This document shows, one piece after another, positions 23,701 to 33,965 of a DNA stretch of 64,000 nt. Within the stretch, counting starts at the first letter, position 1, and each line of letters starts with the position of its first letter. A model generated the notes under the pieces. It had not been told where the DNA came from, ran no database searches, and saw only the letters and a list, made by a program, of their open reading frames with translations. The position numbers and the translations under genes were made by a program. Source of the DNA: Grammothele lineata (lineage: Eukaryota > Basidiomycota > Agaricomycetes > Polyporales > Polyporaceae); contig NDFF03000373.1 of NCBI GenBank assembly GCA_002150815.3, positions 1 through 64,000 of the forward strand. The letters are read 5' to 3'.

Positions 23701-24159
23701 GACCCGACGGAGCCCCAGGAGGGTGACTACTGGTGCCACCCGCCGCTCGCAGAGCTCAAGGCGCTCGGGCACGAAGAGCTCTCGGCGTTCAGCGGGCTCG
23801 TCGTGGGCCGCGTCGGGTACGGCATGGTCGCGTTCCTCGAGCCCGTCGACCTCACGGGCCTCCCGCGGCTCGCTGCGCTGCTCGGGGAGGTGATCCGGTT
23901 CGACGACAAGGAGTGCTCGGTGTACCCCGAGATGGAGGAGGCGGACAAGCCGCCTCCGGGCGCGGGCCTCAATGTGAACGCGCGGATCGAGCTCGTGAGG
24001 TGTTGGGCGCTCGATAAGGCGACGCGCGAGCCGGTCAAGGACTCGGCGGACCCGGCTGCGGCGAAGCACTTGAAGAGGCTGCAGAAGATGAAGCATACGC
24101 ATTTTGAGAGCTTCGATATCGAGGAGGGCAAGTGGATCTTCTCGGTTGATCATTTTTAG
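20755..24159 (+). CDS. NUP98/NUP116-type FG nucleoporin with GLEBS motif and C-terminal autopeptidase-fold domain
   Basis: Nuclear pore component with a cohesive FG barrier. Eight exons (20755-20866, 20937-21047, 21111-21407, 21473-21612, 21664-22087, 22141-22269, 22319-22531, 22583-24159) close in phase and give exactly 1000 residues. Dense FG and GLFG repeats separated by Gly/Gln/Asn/Thr spacers fill residues 1-120 and about 200-560. They are interrupted by a GLEBS-like segment (MQQYRTASFEELRFQDYQQGRK), the binding site for Gle2/Rae1, split by the intron at 21613-21663. The C-terminal Nucleoporin2 domain (about residues 850-1000) runs from YWCHPPLAEL through GLVVGRVGYGMVAFLEPVDL and HFESFDIEEGKW to VDHF followed directly by the stop. 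The protein thus ends at the place where Nup98-Nup96 precursors are cut (HF/S), so no Nup96 part is encoded here. The many introns within repeats are placed by phase and consensus. Confidence 0.95.
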
Positions 24160-24688
24160 CCTTGTCGTCCGTTGGTCTCTCCACGCTACCCGGGATCACG
24201 CTACCCGTCCTCAGTACATTCTGTCCCTTGTCCCCCGCGATTCCTCAACCACGATTTTTCCGTCTATCTCACATGCTCTCTTGGTCCCACGCCATCATGT
24301 TGTTCCGTTTTGCATGTATCCTCAGTACCATATGTTGTTAATGCAATCCCACAGGCCGTCAACATTGGCGGTACTACATCTCTGTCCAGCGTCCGTAGAT
24401 CTTTAAGCTATACGAGGGGGTGTTCTCTCGTTAGGTTCAGCACTCCAATCGGCGGTGTTCCTCTCTTCGTGAGTCTTGGTCAATAGCGTGGCGGCCGTGG
24501 GTGTGCGTGCCACTGCCGTATATCGGAGTATCAAACCATAATAGGGCGATCATCGGGATCTGAAAGTGTGCTAAATGAGATTCCTGGCAAAGTGGGCCAG
24601 TCTCTGCATCATTCACCCAAGACGTTTCCTTCACTGACATTGTTGATCTCCCCTTTGCCTGATCGCGTCGCCAGGTAGCACAAACTAG
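24160..24688. other. Intergenic region between NUP98-type and thioesterase genes
   Basis: 529 bases containing the 3' UTR of the nucleoporin gene and the promoter of the thioesterase gene. No further gene is visible. Confidence 0.5.
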
Positions 24689-25789
24689 ATGGGTGATTCT
24701 CCAGAAACCTCGCAGAGGCTTCAAGTAATCACGATTAACCCTCGTGCAAAGCACACGGCGACTCTCATCTTCTGCCATGTGAGGGTTTAACTTGTGGTTG
24801 CGTCTAATTCAGATTTACCATACATTCTCTGATGTCATGTCTATCCTTGTTCTTTTGTCTGGAATATTTACAGGGATCTGGGGGAAACGCTGCAGAAATG
24901 AGAAATATAGTCAGCGTGTATGCAACAGATCCTGAGCTGCAGCACGTCAAATGGATTCTACCTCAGGCGTGAGTGTTGAGACGAATCCAGTGTAAATCGT
25001 TCAACCTTGAATGTTCGCGAACATATTCATCTATTCAGGCCTGTCCGTAAAGTCACAGGAGCGGGATGCGCAATGCCTGTGTGGTGAGTAAGAGACTGTG
25101 ATTGTCAACAGCGCCTCGTTAGCATGCGTCATCCTGGTTAACCTCATTCATGTCGCCCTTCGAGTGCAGGTTCGATATCGTCGACTTCAGTAACCTCGAC
25201 TTACTCCCAGATGAAAACGGGATGATCGCGTCCATGCATGCGCTCCACCAGATCATCAAGTCCGAAGCTGAGGTCGCGGGTATTCCCCCAGAACGCATCG
25301 TTCTCGGAGGGTTCTCGCAGGGCGGGACGATATCCCTCCTCTTTGGACTTACAAGTGGCGTGCGGCTCGCAGGCGTGATTAACCTGAGCGGGCGGCTGCC
25401 TGCGCCGGACATGTCCAAGCGGGTAAGAGTATCGCCCTCGTCTGCGTACCCAGAACGGACACGCAAGACTCTCGAGGAAAGCAGCTAACAAATGGCACCG
25501 GCAGTTACTCGCGAATACTACCGCCAGGACGCTTCCGATGTTCTGGGGCCACGGACGGGCGGATCAAGTAGTGAAGTACGACTGGGCGCTGAAGTCGATG
25601 CTCTTCATCAAGAACGAGCTTGGGATAGGCTCTGTCCAGCCAGATGCGGTGCTCGGTGGCGGGATCGAGTTTCACGCGTACGAGGGAATGGAGCATACGG
25701 TGGAGGGCCAGGAGCTGGAGGACCTCGGGGTATATTTGAAGAAGGTGGTCCCCGCTGTTCCTCCGAACTCCGAACCTGAGGTCAAGTAA
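24689..25789 (+). CDS. Acyl-protein thioesterase / carboxylesterase (APT1-like alpha/beta hydrolase)
   Basis: Predicted cytosolic serine hydrolase that removes palmitate from S-acylated proteins such as small G proteins and G-alpha subunits. Five exons (24689-24778, 24874-24968, 25039-25083, 25170-25422, 25505-25789) close in phase and give 255 residues, slightly above the family's usual 225-240. Catalytic triad candidates: Ser in GFSQGG (near 25312), Asp in GRADQVV (near 25560) and His in GMEHTVE (near 25690). Other conserved segments are HVKWILPQAPVRKVT, MPVWFDIVDF and IPPERIVLGG. The oxyanion segment reads FCHGSGGN rather than the usual HGLGDSG, and it straddles the first intron. The start at 24689 is the first in-frame ATG and is preceded by an in-frame stop. 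Confidence 0.9.
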
Positions 25790-26073
25790 ACGAGATAGAT
25801 TTCGAGACGGTCAAAGACTGGATACAACGTAGACTTGGTACATAAGAATCCAAAACACCCAAGAACGCCTAGAGAGCAGATAAGAGCATATAGTTCGAAT
25901 AGATCCTGAAGGGAAATAATATTGTATCTAAACGCAACAAGAGATTGTCAACGAGTGAACGTGTCGTAGGGTCGTGGTGATCCGGGAACAGCGTATGGAA
26001 GGGCGCAGCCTCGATCGCGAAGAGTACCACCAGATCTAGAGGGTACGTGCCATGAGTACATGAATGGGGTCTA

Positions 26074-28457
26074 CTAGTGACGTTGCGCGACGCCATCGTC
26101 TCGAGGCTTTGAGGACTTGAATACCGCGTGGACGACGCGGCGCGGGATGGCATAGATTGTGGCACCTACAGCACGTAGGGTAGGCAGAAGGTTACTACCC
26201 GACCACTGGGGATTGGGAGGCGCAGCGTCGTCTGCAACGTTCCGTTGTGTCCGATCCTGCGGGGTGCTCCTTGGTGCCGTGTCAGACTTAGGGCTCGTAG
26301 AGGGTAAGGTTTGGCCGATGGTATCGATGCGGTCGGGCGCGGGAGGCTGGGTAGAGGAAGCTCTGGTCGTTGCGGGTATTCCCTCCGTGGCGGTTTGCGT
26401 GCTGGGAACCGCGCACGTTGGATTCTCAGGCGCGGTATCCACGGTAAAGCCTGTGACAGCTAACGCAGGACGAGGCTGCATCTCCGGTGGGGCGAACGTT
26501 CCCGGAACGTGAGTAGTGTGCGCCCACCCGGCTGCGAGTCGCGGGGCTGCGCGACGCTTGATCTCCTCGTATACGCGCCCCTCTAGCCGTAGGTCGAGCA
26601 CGCGCGTAGTCTTGGGTGTATGTCTACATGGCTTGAAGGCGAGGCGTACGATGCGCCCCTTGCGCGGTTCACCAAACGGTCTTCCACCGGTCTCCCACTC
26701 GTCGACATGGTCTGCAGTGCAGTCGTGATTGAGGCGCCAAGGCCTGTTCCAGTTGTCTTCATGCAACGGCTCTGCCCACGCCCAATGTACAGGGCGTTCC
26801 CGCCCGCGCTTGCCCGAGCGACGGGCGCAGAGACCAACGCAGAGACGCACGCCCTCGCAGACATCCACGTCGCGAAAGACGAGAGCGGCTTGGAAGGGGT
26901 CCGTGGCATTTATGTTGCCGAAACGCGTCGGATGCGGCACGAAGCCGAGCGCGGGAAGTGAGTTCATGACCCAACGCGGAACACGAAAGGGCGTGTCGGG
27001 TACTCGATCGAGGCCGAAGAGGAGGAGGCGATGCGCCGAATCGTCGCTATCCTCGAATGCTGGGCGAGGTTGTATGTAGACGTCACGCCACTCGGCGTGC
27101 ACTGGCTGCCCGCGGAAGCGAAGAGCGTGGAGGTCCCTTCCGAGGGAGACTAGACGGTAGGTTTGCGCGAGTCCAGACCGGGGGTCGATGTTGAACCCGT
27201 AGCTGGTGTAATACTTGCGTCGGTTAGGGTCCTGGCACTCGTCGTCGGGCGCAGGATGGAGGAGGAGACCGACATGTCTGTTTTCGGTCTCGCAGAGGAG
27301 AACCGCAATAGTGACCACGCCAGCTTGAATGATGGGGAAGCGACATTTCATTCCGTAACTTGTGGCACCGAAGGTGGGGAGTTCAATACGGCCAAAAGGC
27401 CCAGAGATTCTTTGTTCCCCCTCACCTAGGGCTGACTAAAAGCGGTTAGCCTTAAGGTAAAGCGAGAAAGCGGACTACGTACGGAGTTGGTCCATTGTGA
27501 AGGTAGGTATGGCTGAATCGGCATTGATCGGAGGGGAGTGAAATAAATGACACTCCTGTAGAATGATAGCTTGAAGTCCGCGGGAGAAGAAGCAAAGAGG
27601 AAGTTCCCATGCAGGGTAGGTCTGTGGAAATTTCGTACCATGTCTTGGGGCGATACGGGTTCATGGGCCTCCAACGTCTCGTCATACGTATCACCCCAGG
27701 CGAATAAGCTTGTGTCGTACGACTGCTTCGCGAGCTCTTCCTGTAACCTCTGGAAGGCTCTACGGCCTTCTCCGTAAATCGTTGGTAGGTTGATGTCAAA
27801 GAGACCCAGGAGGCAGTAGGCTTCGTCCTCGAGTCTGGTGGTAATACGGCGAGCTGCCCATGACATGCGCTCCGCGATGGAGGTGAGGTGAAAGGGACGT
27901 TCGCGGGTGAGGAAAGGCTCCGCGATGCCCGTAATCTCGCTCAGTAAAGGCGCGAGCTCCTGTTTCGTTCCTAGCGTCATGTCCCAGTTCTGCGAAACAA
28001 ATACAACTAGAGCAGGAGCTAGAAGCTCTTGTAGAGTCCATCCGCGTGTGTGCCATGCGGCCTTTCTGAAGGGAGATTCCGGTGCATCGACAATGCAGTC
28101 GCTTGGTACGTCTACGAGGTATGCGTAGCAAACTTCCGAGGAAGCGTACCAGGCAAACATGGAGTTGATTGCTTCTGAAAGTTCAGTACTGCTCGTCTTA
28201 TCAATGCAGCAGGTATCTATCCAAACCCATTGGTAGCCGTCAGCAGCGGCGCGAATACAGCACATTTGGATCTTGGAGGAAACAAGATCGCGGGGGTTCT
28301 CGCCAGTGCTGCGACAATGCTCTGAGAGACTTCTGATTTCTTGAAATGTCTGTTCGCGAATTCCCCATGTATGCGACAAGATCGCGTATCCGCCCTCAAT
28401 GATGGTCGGATCAGAAAAGGAGTGAAGCTCAGCACGGTCTGTACTGAGTAGCCACAT
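26074..28457 (-). CDS. HET-domain (heterokaryon incompatibility-type) protein
   Basis: Two exons, 28457-27483 and 27435-26074, separated by a 47-base intron; phase 0; 778 residues. The start is at MWLLSTDRAELHSF, a typical opening for this basidiomycete family. The HET domain occupies about residues 20-180: GYAILSHTWG, YQWVWIDTCCIDKTSS, EAINSMFAWYASSEVCYAYL, AAWHTRGWTLQELLAP. A second conserved region follows (SWAARRITTRLEDEAYCLLG, GEGRRAFQRLQEEL, then the post-intron GEGEQRISGPFGRIELPTFG). The final 150 or so residues are Pro/Thr/Ser-rich and low in complexity. HET proteins in filamentous ascomycetes trigger cell death after fusion of unlike strains; in basidiomycetes the family is expanded and mostly uncharacterised. 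The function here is therefore inferred from the domain only. Confidence 0.9.
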
Positions 28458-29346
28458 GAATGAGGATGGGTACTGCCATTTAAACAGCCATAGACAGTCA
28501 GTATCGCAACAATTACTGCTCCAGTATGTACGCTTACCAATGTGTGCCAAACTGGATCGTATTAGAGTGGAGATTGGAATGGTAGTCTGAATCGTGGTAA
28601 GAGTCGTAGCAGACTTGTGCTGGGAATCAGCTTAGCGCCAGCCGCGCGGCGCTGCCCCAGTGCATTCAACAGCCGCACGTGACTATCTCGGGCCGCGTCA
28701 CCAAGCCGGGCGTCCAGAATTCGACTCGACTAGTCAGAATACAAGCTTCTACTGTTCCACACGAGACTTTCCTCTTGCTAATACTGTCGTTCGACGAGGC
28801 GCACGCTGGCGAACATCGAGAGTAACATCTCTCGCTGAGAATCAAGAACACTGCAACACGTATGAGTATGTGAGACGCCGTCAGCCTCGCTGAACTCAAG
28901 CTACGCCCCACGACAGCCTCTTCTAGTGTAGCTAACAGACGTTGGGTCTACGCTCCACGAATGAGGCACAATACCTCTACCTCCACCTTTGATTGTTCGA
29001 TCCGTCTGCGCCAGAGAATCAAATGGTACGCACGCGCGTCCTCTGTCGCACGCAGCCGAGGAATGGTGAGTCGCTCGGGAGTCGGAGTCCCAGTTCACTA
29101 GCGAGTTATCATGATATTTCAGCGCAGCACTAGATGAGACGCATCTTACAAAGGAACGAAGTCCCGTTTACGCTGGCGTAAGCAAGTAGGAAATATCAAC
29201 GCCGCTTTGAAAGATAAAGCGCTGTTCACCGAGATGTAGATCATGGATGCACGCAACCTCTCCGACTGTTGGTCATGGCGCGTTGGTTTAAATGATATCG
29301 CTGCTGAACACTGTACATACGGCTGACCGGAAGTCTCTCTGAAATA
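28458..29346. other. Upstream region of the HET gene and downstream region of the next gene
   Basis: 889 bases with no supported gene. Frames are short and random-looking. The part next to 28457 is the likely HET-gene promoter. Confidence 0.45.
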
Positions 29347-30560
29347 TCAAGAAACGTATTTATGATCGCTCGCAGCAAGGGCTACGGCATAAAAGGTCAA
29401 TTGGATCAAATACGCAGCTGTGGCAATAAGAACGAGGATATGCCAGATTGTAGTGTAATACTCAAACTGTCGAGCAACGAGTGTTAGTCTTAGGTTCTTC
29501 AGACTTTGAATTGTCTCTTACCAGCGCCGTCTTGATATTGTCTCTAGCGGCATTGCACAGTGACATAATCCGTAGGAAAGTTTGGGAAGCGACATTATCG
29601 GTACTCCAGCTTGCGACGACAATATGCACAACTGCAACGACCATTCCAACGGCAGAGAGTACGGCTGCAAATTTCCCTGGTAGCCGTGGCATCTGTTCCA
29701 GGTACGGGAGAGAGATCAGAACGAGAGAAGAGCTGAAGATGAAGAACGTCTGGTCCCAGGAGAGGAACGTGAGTGATACGTCTGTGACTCCGCGTTATGA
29801 AGGGTAGATTACTGACTATTGAGAGCACATAGACGTAGGGCCTAACATCACATTGTACAGGATAGCGATAAGAATTGCATTCCATGGTGACTGGTTCTGG
29901 TGCGTTTCTCTTTAACAGTTTGCTTTTCGGATGGTCCGGGGAAGGGTGCTCCAAATTGACGGTTCTGGGCAAGGTTATTGCCGAGAATCAAGATGGGCTT
30001 CATAAAGATATTGAAACAGTCGACGACAGGCTCACCCGAACAAGGAAGGACTCGACCTGACCAAAGTATCCGCTGAAGCCTTTGGCTCTACTGGGTGGCA
30101 AATTGCAGGCAACGCTACGTCTTGCGTGACGTCCCAGAGAGGTCGCTCTATGGTTCTACACAAGGACGCTGTGACTGAAACGAGTGCCATGGATGCACAT
30201 CCGGCGGAGAGCTTACATCGGAGGCGCGCGCAGCGGGGGCCCTTCACGAATCTGGTTTGGGTCATGGGTGCCGGTCATGATCGAGGCCGAAGGGGGATTC
30301 ACTGGCAAGACGGCGGCCTCCTCGTAGGGAGAGGTTTCGTCAGCTTTACAAGGCGTAGAGTTCTCTACAATTTCCCTTGGTTGAGCGTCTCTGTTCGAGC
30401 TGTCCGGGGAAGGAGTCCTTCGACTGCTTAGTTCTTTGGGCCCTGATGAGTCGTCTAAACGCCGGTCACGGTCGACAGAGCGGTATGGAACGGAAGATGA
30501 AGTACGCTCCCTTCTCCGAGTCGAGGTGAGATAAGCTGCAGCGTGCTGTGCGGCGAACAT
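29347..30560 (-). CDS. Membrane protein sharing the C-terminal module of the neighbouring WW-like protein
   Basis: Five exons (30560-30217, 30155-30036, 29964-29813, 29781-29522, 29466-29347) close in phase and give 331 residues. The N-terminal third is hydrophilic, Arg/Ser/Pro-rich, with no domain I recognise. The C-terminal half carries hydrophobic segments: TFFIFSSSLVLISLPYLE, then LPGKFAAVLSAVGMVVAVVHIVVAS, a short loop with a predicted helix, and a last segment TIWHILVLIATAAYLIQL. The pattern hydrophobic-LPG-hydrophobic is repeated in the gene at 30776-33542, so the two are probably diverged relatives. This one lacks the WW-like region. Exon 2 has weak support. It may be an intact short gene or a truncated copy. 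Confidence 0.55.
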
Positions 30561-30775
30561 TATGGCCTGGGGGAAGGTCTAAGTGGACAGTGGGATAGGT
30601 GCCTAAGCCTGGCCTCGCGAATCTAGCAGCGCCGTGTGAATGCCAACGGGTTTGTGCGAGGCACGTACGATCATATCTGGCTCTAAACAGCGACATTGCA
30701 CGTGTGACTGTGCGAATTAATAATCTCTGCTTTGAGTAAATATGTACAGAAGTTCCGCGTCCAGCTTCTTCATTA

Positions 30776-33542
30776 CTAAATAACAGCCCTCTTGAGCAAG
30801 ACGTACATCACCAACTGCGCGTTGTATGTCACTAGGGCGCTGACAATGAGGATCGATACTACGGGATAGCAGTAAAAGTCCTAGCGAGAGCGAATACCCC
30901 GTGAGCCTCATTTATCAGCTACGATGTCCTGGACAGAACCGCGAAAACTACTCACGAAACACGTTCTGAACCAGCGGGCACTGGTGACATCGTCGGGTGA
31001 TTTGGAGTCTATATCGCTCTTCGGTGAATTGACGGGTGTGTGACTTATGGATATCTGTAGAAGAATTCGGATTGTAGCCACCGTAGTGCCTGCCGCAGAA
31101 AAGAGTAAAGACAACGTTCCGGGGAGAGTTGACGAAGGGCCCGAGGGATAGATAGACACTAGGTGTAATGAAGCGGCAAGGAGAACTGTTGTCTAGCAAG
31201 ATATCCATACGCAACTTCAATCTATGGGCCTTCCACGTGCATATTCAGGTGGTGTGTACGTACAACCACAAGAACTCCTATGTCACGGACGAACGGCATT
31301 ACACTCGTGTTGCGCTGGTCTTGTACTTCTCCATAGCCCGATGAGAATGCGTCACGGAGGGAGCGACGTTTAAGCATATGAGCTAGCTGTGATTGTTCTT
31401 TGACGGAAGGTCACTTCTTGTGTAGACAGATTTGAGAATGTACGCGGCATACTTACTAGATCGTGACATAACTCGGGCGACTATTACATTGGCGGCTGAG
31501 CGTCCTTCCAACATCTTGTCTATAAGCCGTTGACAATCTGATCGTGCACGGTTGACACGCAGAACCGGGGAATCAAGGCCCATGAGCTTTTCTATTGGTA
31601 CACTGTAAAGGAGAAGCGATGGATTTTGACGACTCACGTTCGGGAGATGACTCTGAAGCGAATATTGCCTCGTTAAACTTCGTAGAAGATAGAACTACGT
31701 GTTTAGAATGTTTCTCTATAAATTCCCAGTAGCGATACTCCGCCTCAAGCCCTATAACCATCAGTTATCACAGGATCTACTCGAACAATCTCGAACTTGA
31801 AGGCTTACGAGCTTCCGTGGAGAACAACTCTTCTCTAGGACTGTCGAAATGCAGAGGGGAATAAGGGCCGAGTGGCGCGAGGATACATTCCGTGTGGTTA
31901 ATTAGGAACTCTGCAATGTGAGGACGCCCCTCTATCGACTGCTCCTTAAGCCAGATCTCGCAATCCGCTGTAGGTACATGCTGCCCCAGTTTCGCAGAAT
32001 ATCCGATGCCTACATGGTCCAGGACGAGTGCCAGTTTGAGGGGGTGACGAAGATCTATATCCGTTGTGGCTTGTAGTCGGATGTTGTGGAAATAGGGCAG
32101 TGTTTGATCCGTGGGCTTGTACAGCGTCCATCCCAGTTCTTGCAGCTTCTCCAAGGTCTTATTTGGGTAGGACGCACTAAACCATTACCGTCGTTCAACA
32201 AAGGGCACACAATAGCTGCCAAACTGATTAACGTACTTAGAATCAAAGGTTTCTGCCCAGTGTATAGCACTTGTGGCATGCGTAGTTACATCGAGCTCAC
32301 GGTCGTAGATACTAGGCAATCATCATTCCGTGAAGATTGGATTCTAATACACGGACAAAACTGTGATCTGCTTACCTTGATTGGCTCACACCCTGCAATT
32401 CAATCGGATAAATGTCGTCAAACGTGTATGGGACTGCAGGATGCGATCGAGCTGGAATCGCTACGTCTTGTAGGACGGGGTTCCATTCATAGCTTCTACA
32501 AGCACAAGGCATCAAAATAGCTACAGGAGACTCACCAAAACTCATGTCACACTTACTTTGGACCCTCGTGCAGGATCATATCCTCCTTAGGAGTAACATT
32601 ACTCGGCCCAGCGGCGAAGTAGCCCGTCAGTAGTTCTCTCGGGTCTTCATACGGAGCGGGTTCTTGGCTTAAGTGGGCCGCACCAATGACGTCTGCAATT
32701 GGAGGAAGAGGGAACACTATATGTGCGGGAGAAGCTTGATGCGTTGAATCAGACTCGTCCGGAGAAGTCGATGCAGATCTAAGCAAGAGTACGCGTTAGT
32801 TTGGCACCTGAACAGGTAGATGTCCAACCTACTCATGGTGATGATCCGCAGGCGTTACCACAATCTCATGGGGCTCAACTCCCATGGCTGCCTCGCCTGG
32901 TACGAAGATCCTGTACTCTTCCGTCGGAAGATTGCTGGTTATACTGTCCAAAGATTTGCCAAAGATCGGGGGCCCATTGTAAGGCGGTAAAGATGAGGTG
33001 TCACTTTCAAGTTCTGATGTGGGCACTACTCGACCAAAACCAGCAAGAGGAAGGACAGGAGGAAAATGAGGGAAAGAAGGAGAGGGAGGAATTGGCCCAG
33101 AATGAGAAGACTGGATAGCAAACGGAACACGAGAAGGAGGAAGCAGAGAAGGGGGAGGCGGAGAAGGAGGCGAAGAAGGCAGAGAAAGAAGAGGAGGAGG
33201 AGGCGGGGAAGGAAGAGGAGGCGGGGAAGGAGGAGGAGAAGGAGAAAGATGAGGAGAAGAGGAAGGAGAAGGAGGAAGAGAAAGACGAGCCTGAGAAGAG
33301 GAAGGAGAAGAAAGAGGATGAGGAGGGATAAGAGGAGAAGCCGGACGAGACTTTTCCGTGTAACTAGTGGGGGACCGCTCGCGCGAAGACGGCGGGGGAC
33401 TCTCAACTACAACCATTTCGGCGGAAGGCCGGGCGCGAACAATAGGAATGACCGCTCCCAAACGACGTCGTAGAGCAGGCCACAGACGTGCGGCAGGCTC
33501 CGCCCTGTTAGGCGGCGATTTGACATTCGATCCGGATGACAT
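30776..33542 (-). CDS. WW-like domain membrane protein of a basidiomycete-specific family
   Basis: Ten exons (33542-32833, 32778-32557, 32495-32376, 32311-32237, 32176-31809, 31751-31638, 31591-31457, 31382-31260, 31185-30956, 30880-30776) close in phase and give 733 residues. The N-terminus is basic (WPALRRRLGAVIP), then extremely Pro/Ser-rich (33060-33330). A WW-like motif follows at 32176-32050: ELGWTLYKP, then LPYFHNIRLQATTDIDLRHP, as in many agaricomycete proteins with the GW...PYF...VTdanirdp pattern. Next comes EYRYWEFIEKHSKHV, where that family usually has EEQYW.HVE. The C-terminus has hydrophobic segments (VVLLLAASLHLVSIYP, LPGTLSLLFSAAGTTVATIRILL, VVSILIVSALVTYN), so it is probably anchored in a membrane. 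The start at 33542 is the first ATG in the frame. Exon ends were picked by consensus and phase. Function is unknown. Confidence 0.68.
33060..33330 (+). repeat. Near-homopurine tract (GGA/GAA-rich on the + strand)
   Basis: About 270 bases are almost entirely A and G on the + strand, made of irregular GGA, GAA and GAG units. On the - strand this is the Pro/Ser-rich coding part of exon 1 of the WW-like gene. Such tracts are prone to length change and can form triplex DNA. Confidence 0.85.
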
Positions 33543-33965
33543 TAGGTCGCAGGGCGTATGTGTCGGCTGAAGATGCGTCTCAACCAGTAGCCACGGTTGC
33601 GATTTAGAAGTACTGGGGAAGGACGGGACGGCGCGAAGAAAGCATGCGGCGAGCGGATACAAGGTTTGAAGCGAAGACACGAGGAGTCAGGCAGTGTCGG
33701 ACATTGCCGGTGCCCCAACGTTCAATGTCATGACTGACAGCGGAGCACGCGACATTAGCGAGGGGAGTTTTACACGTGTTCCAAGGCGACCGTATTCATC
33801 ATGCTCTTGAAGAATCGCATACAGTGTATGCTGAAGTTGACTGCTATCCACGCCCTTCCTTGGAGACATGGCGTTCTATACATGTTATGACTCAGTTAAC
33901 GCTTGATTGCACTGGTAGAATAGGTGAGTGACAAAACATATGACGTCGTGGCAAGCACATACTAT
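33543..33965. other. Interval between the WW-like gene start and the PhzF gene end
   Basis: Contains a 60-codon minus-strand frame, 33869-33687, opening with ATG (SPRKGVDSSQLQHTLYAILQ). It could be an upstream ORF or leader exon of the WW-like gene, but I cannot join it in phase with confidence. Nothing else is visible. Confidence 0.3.

Noticed and set aside
33066..33473. Plus-strand Arg/Lys-rich frame opposite the WW-like gene
   Set aside because: It is simply the translation of the homopurine tract; the minus-strand model has ten exons in phase and a recognisable domain layout.
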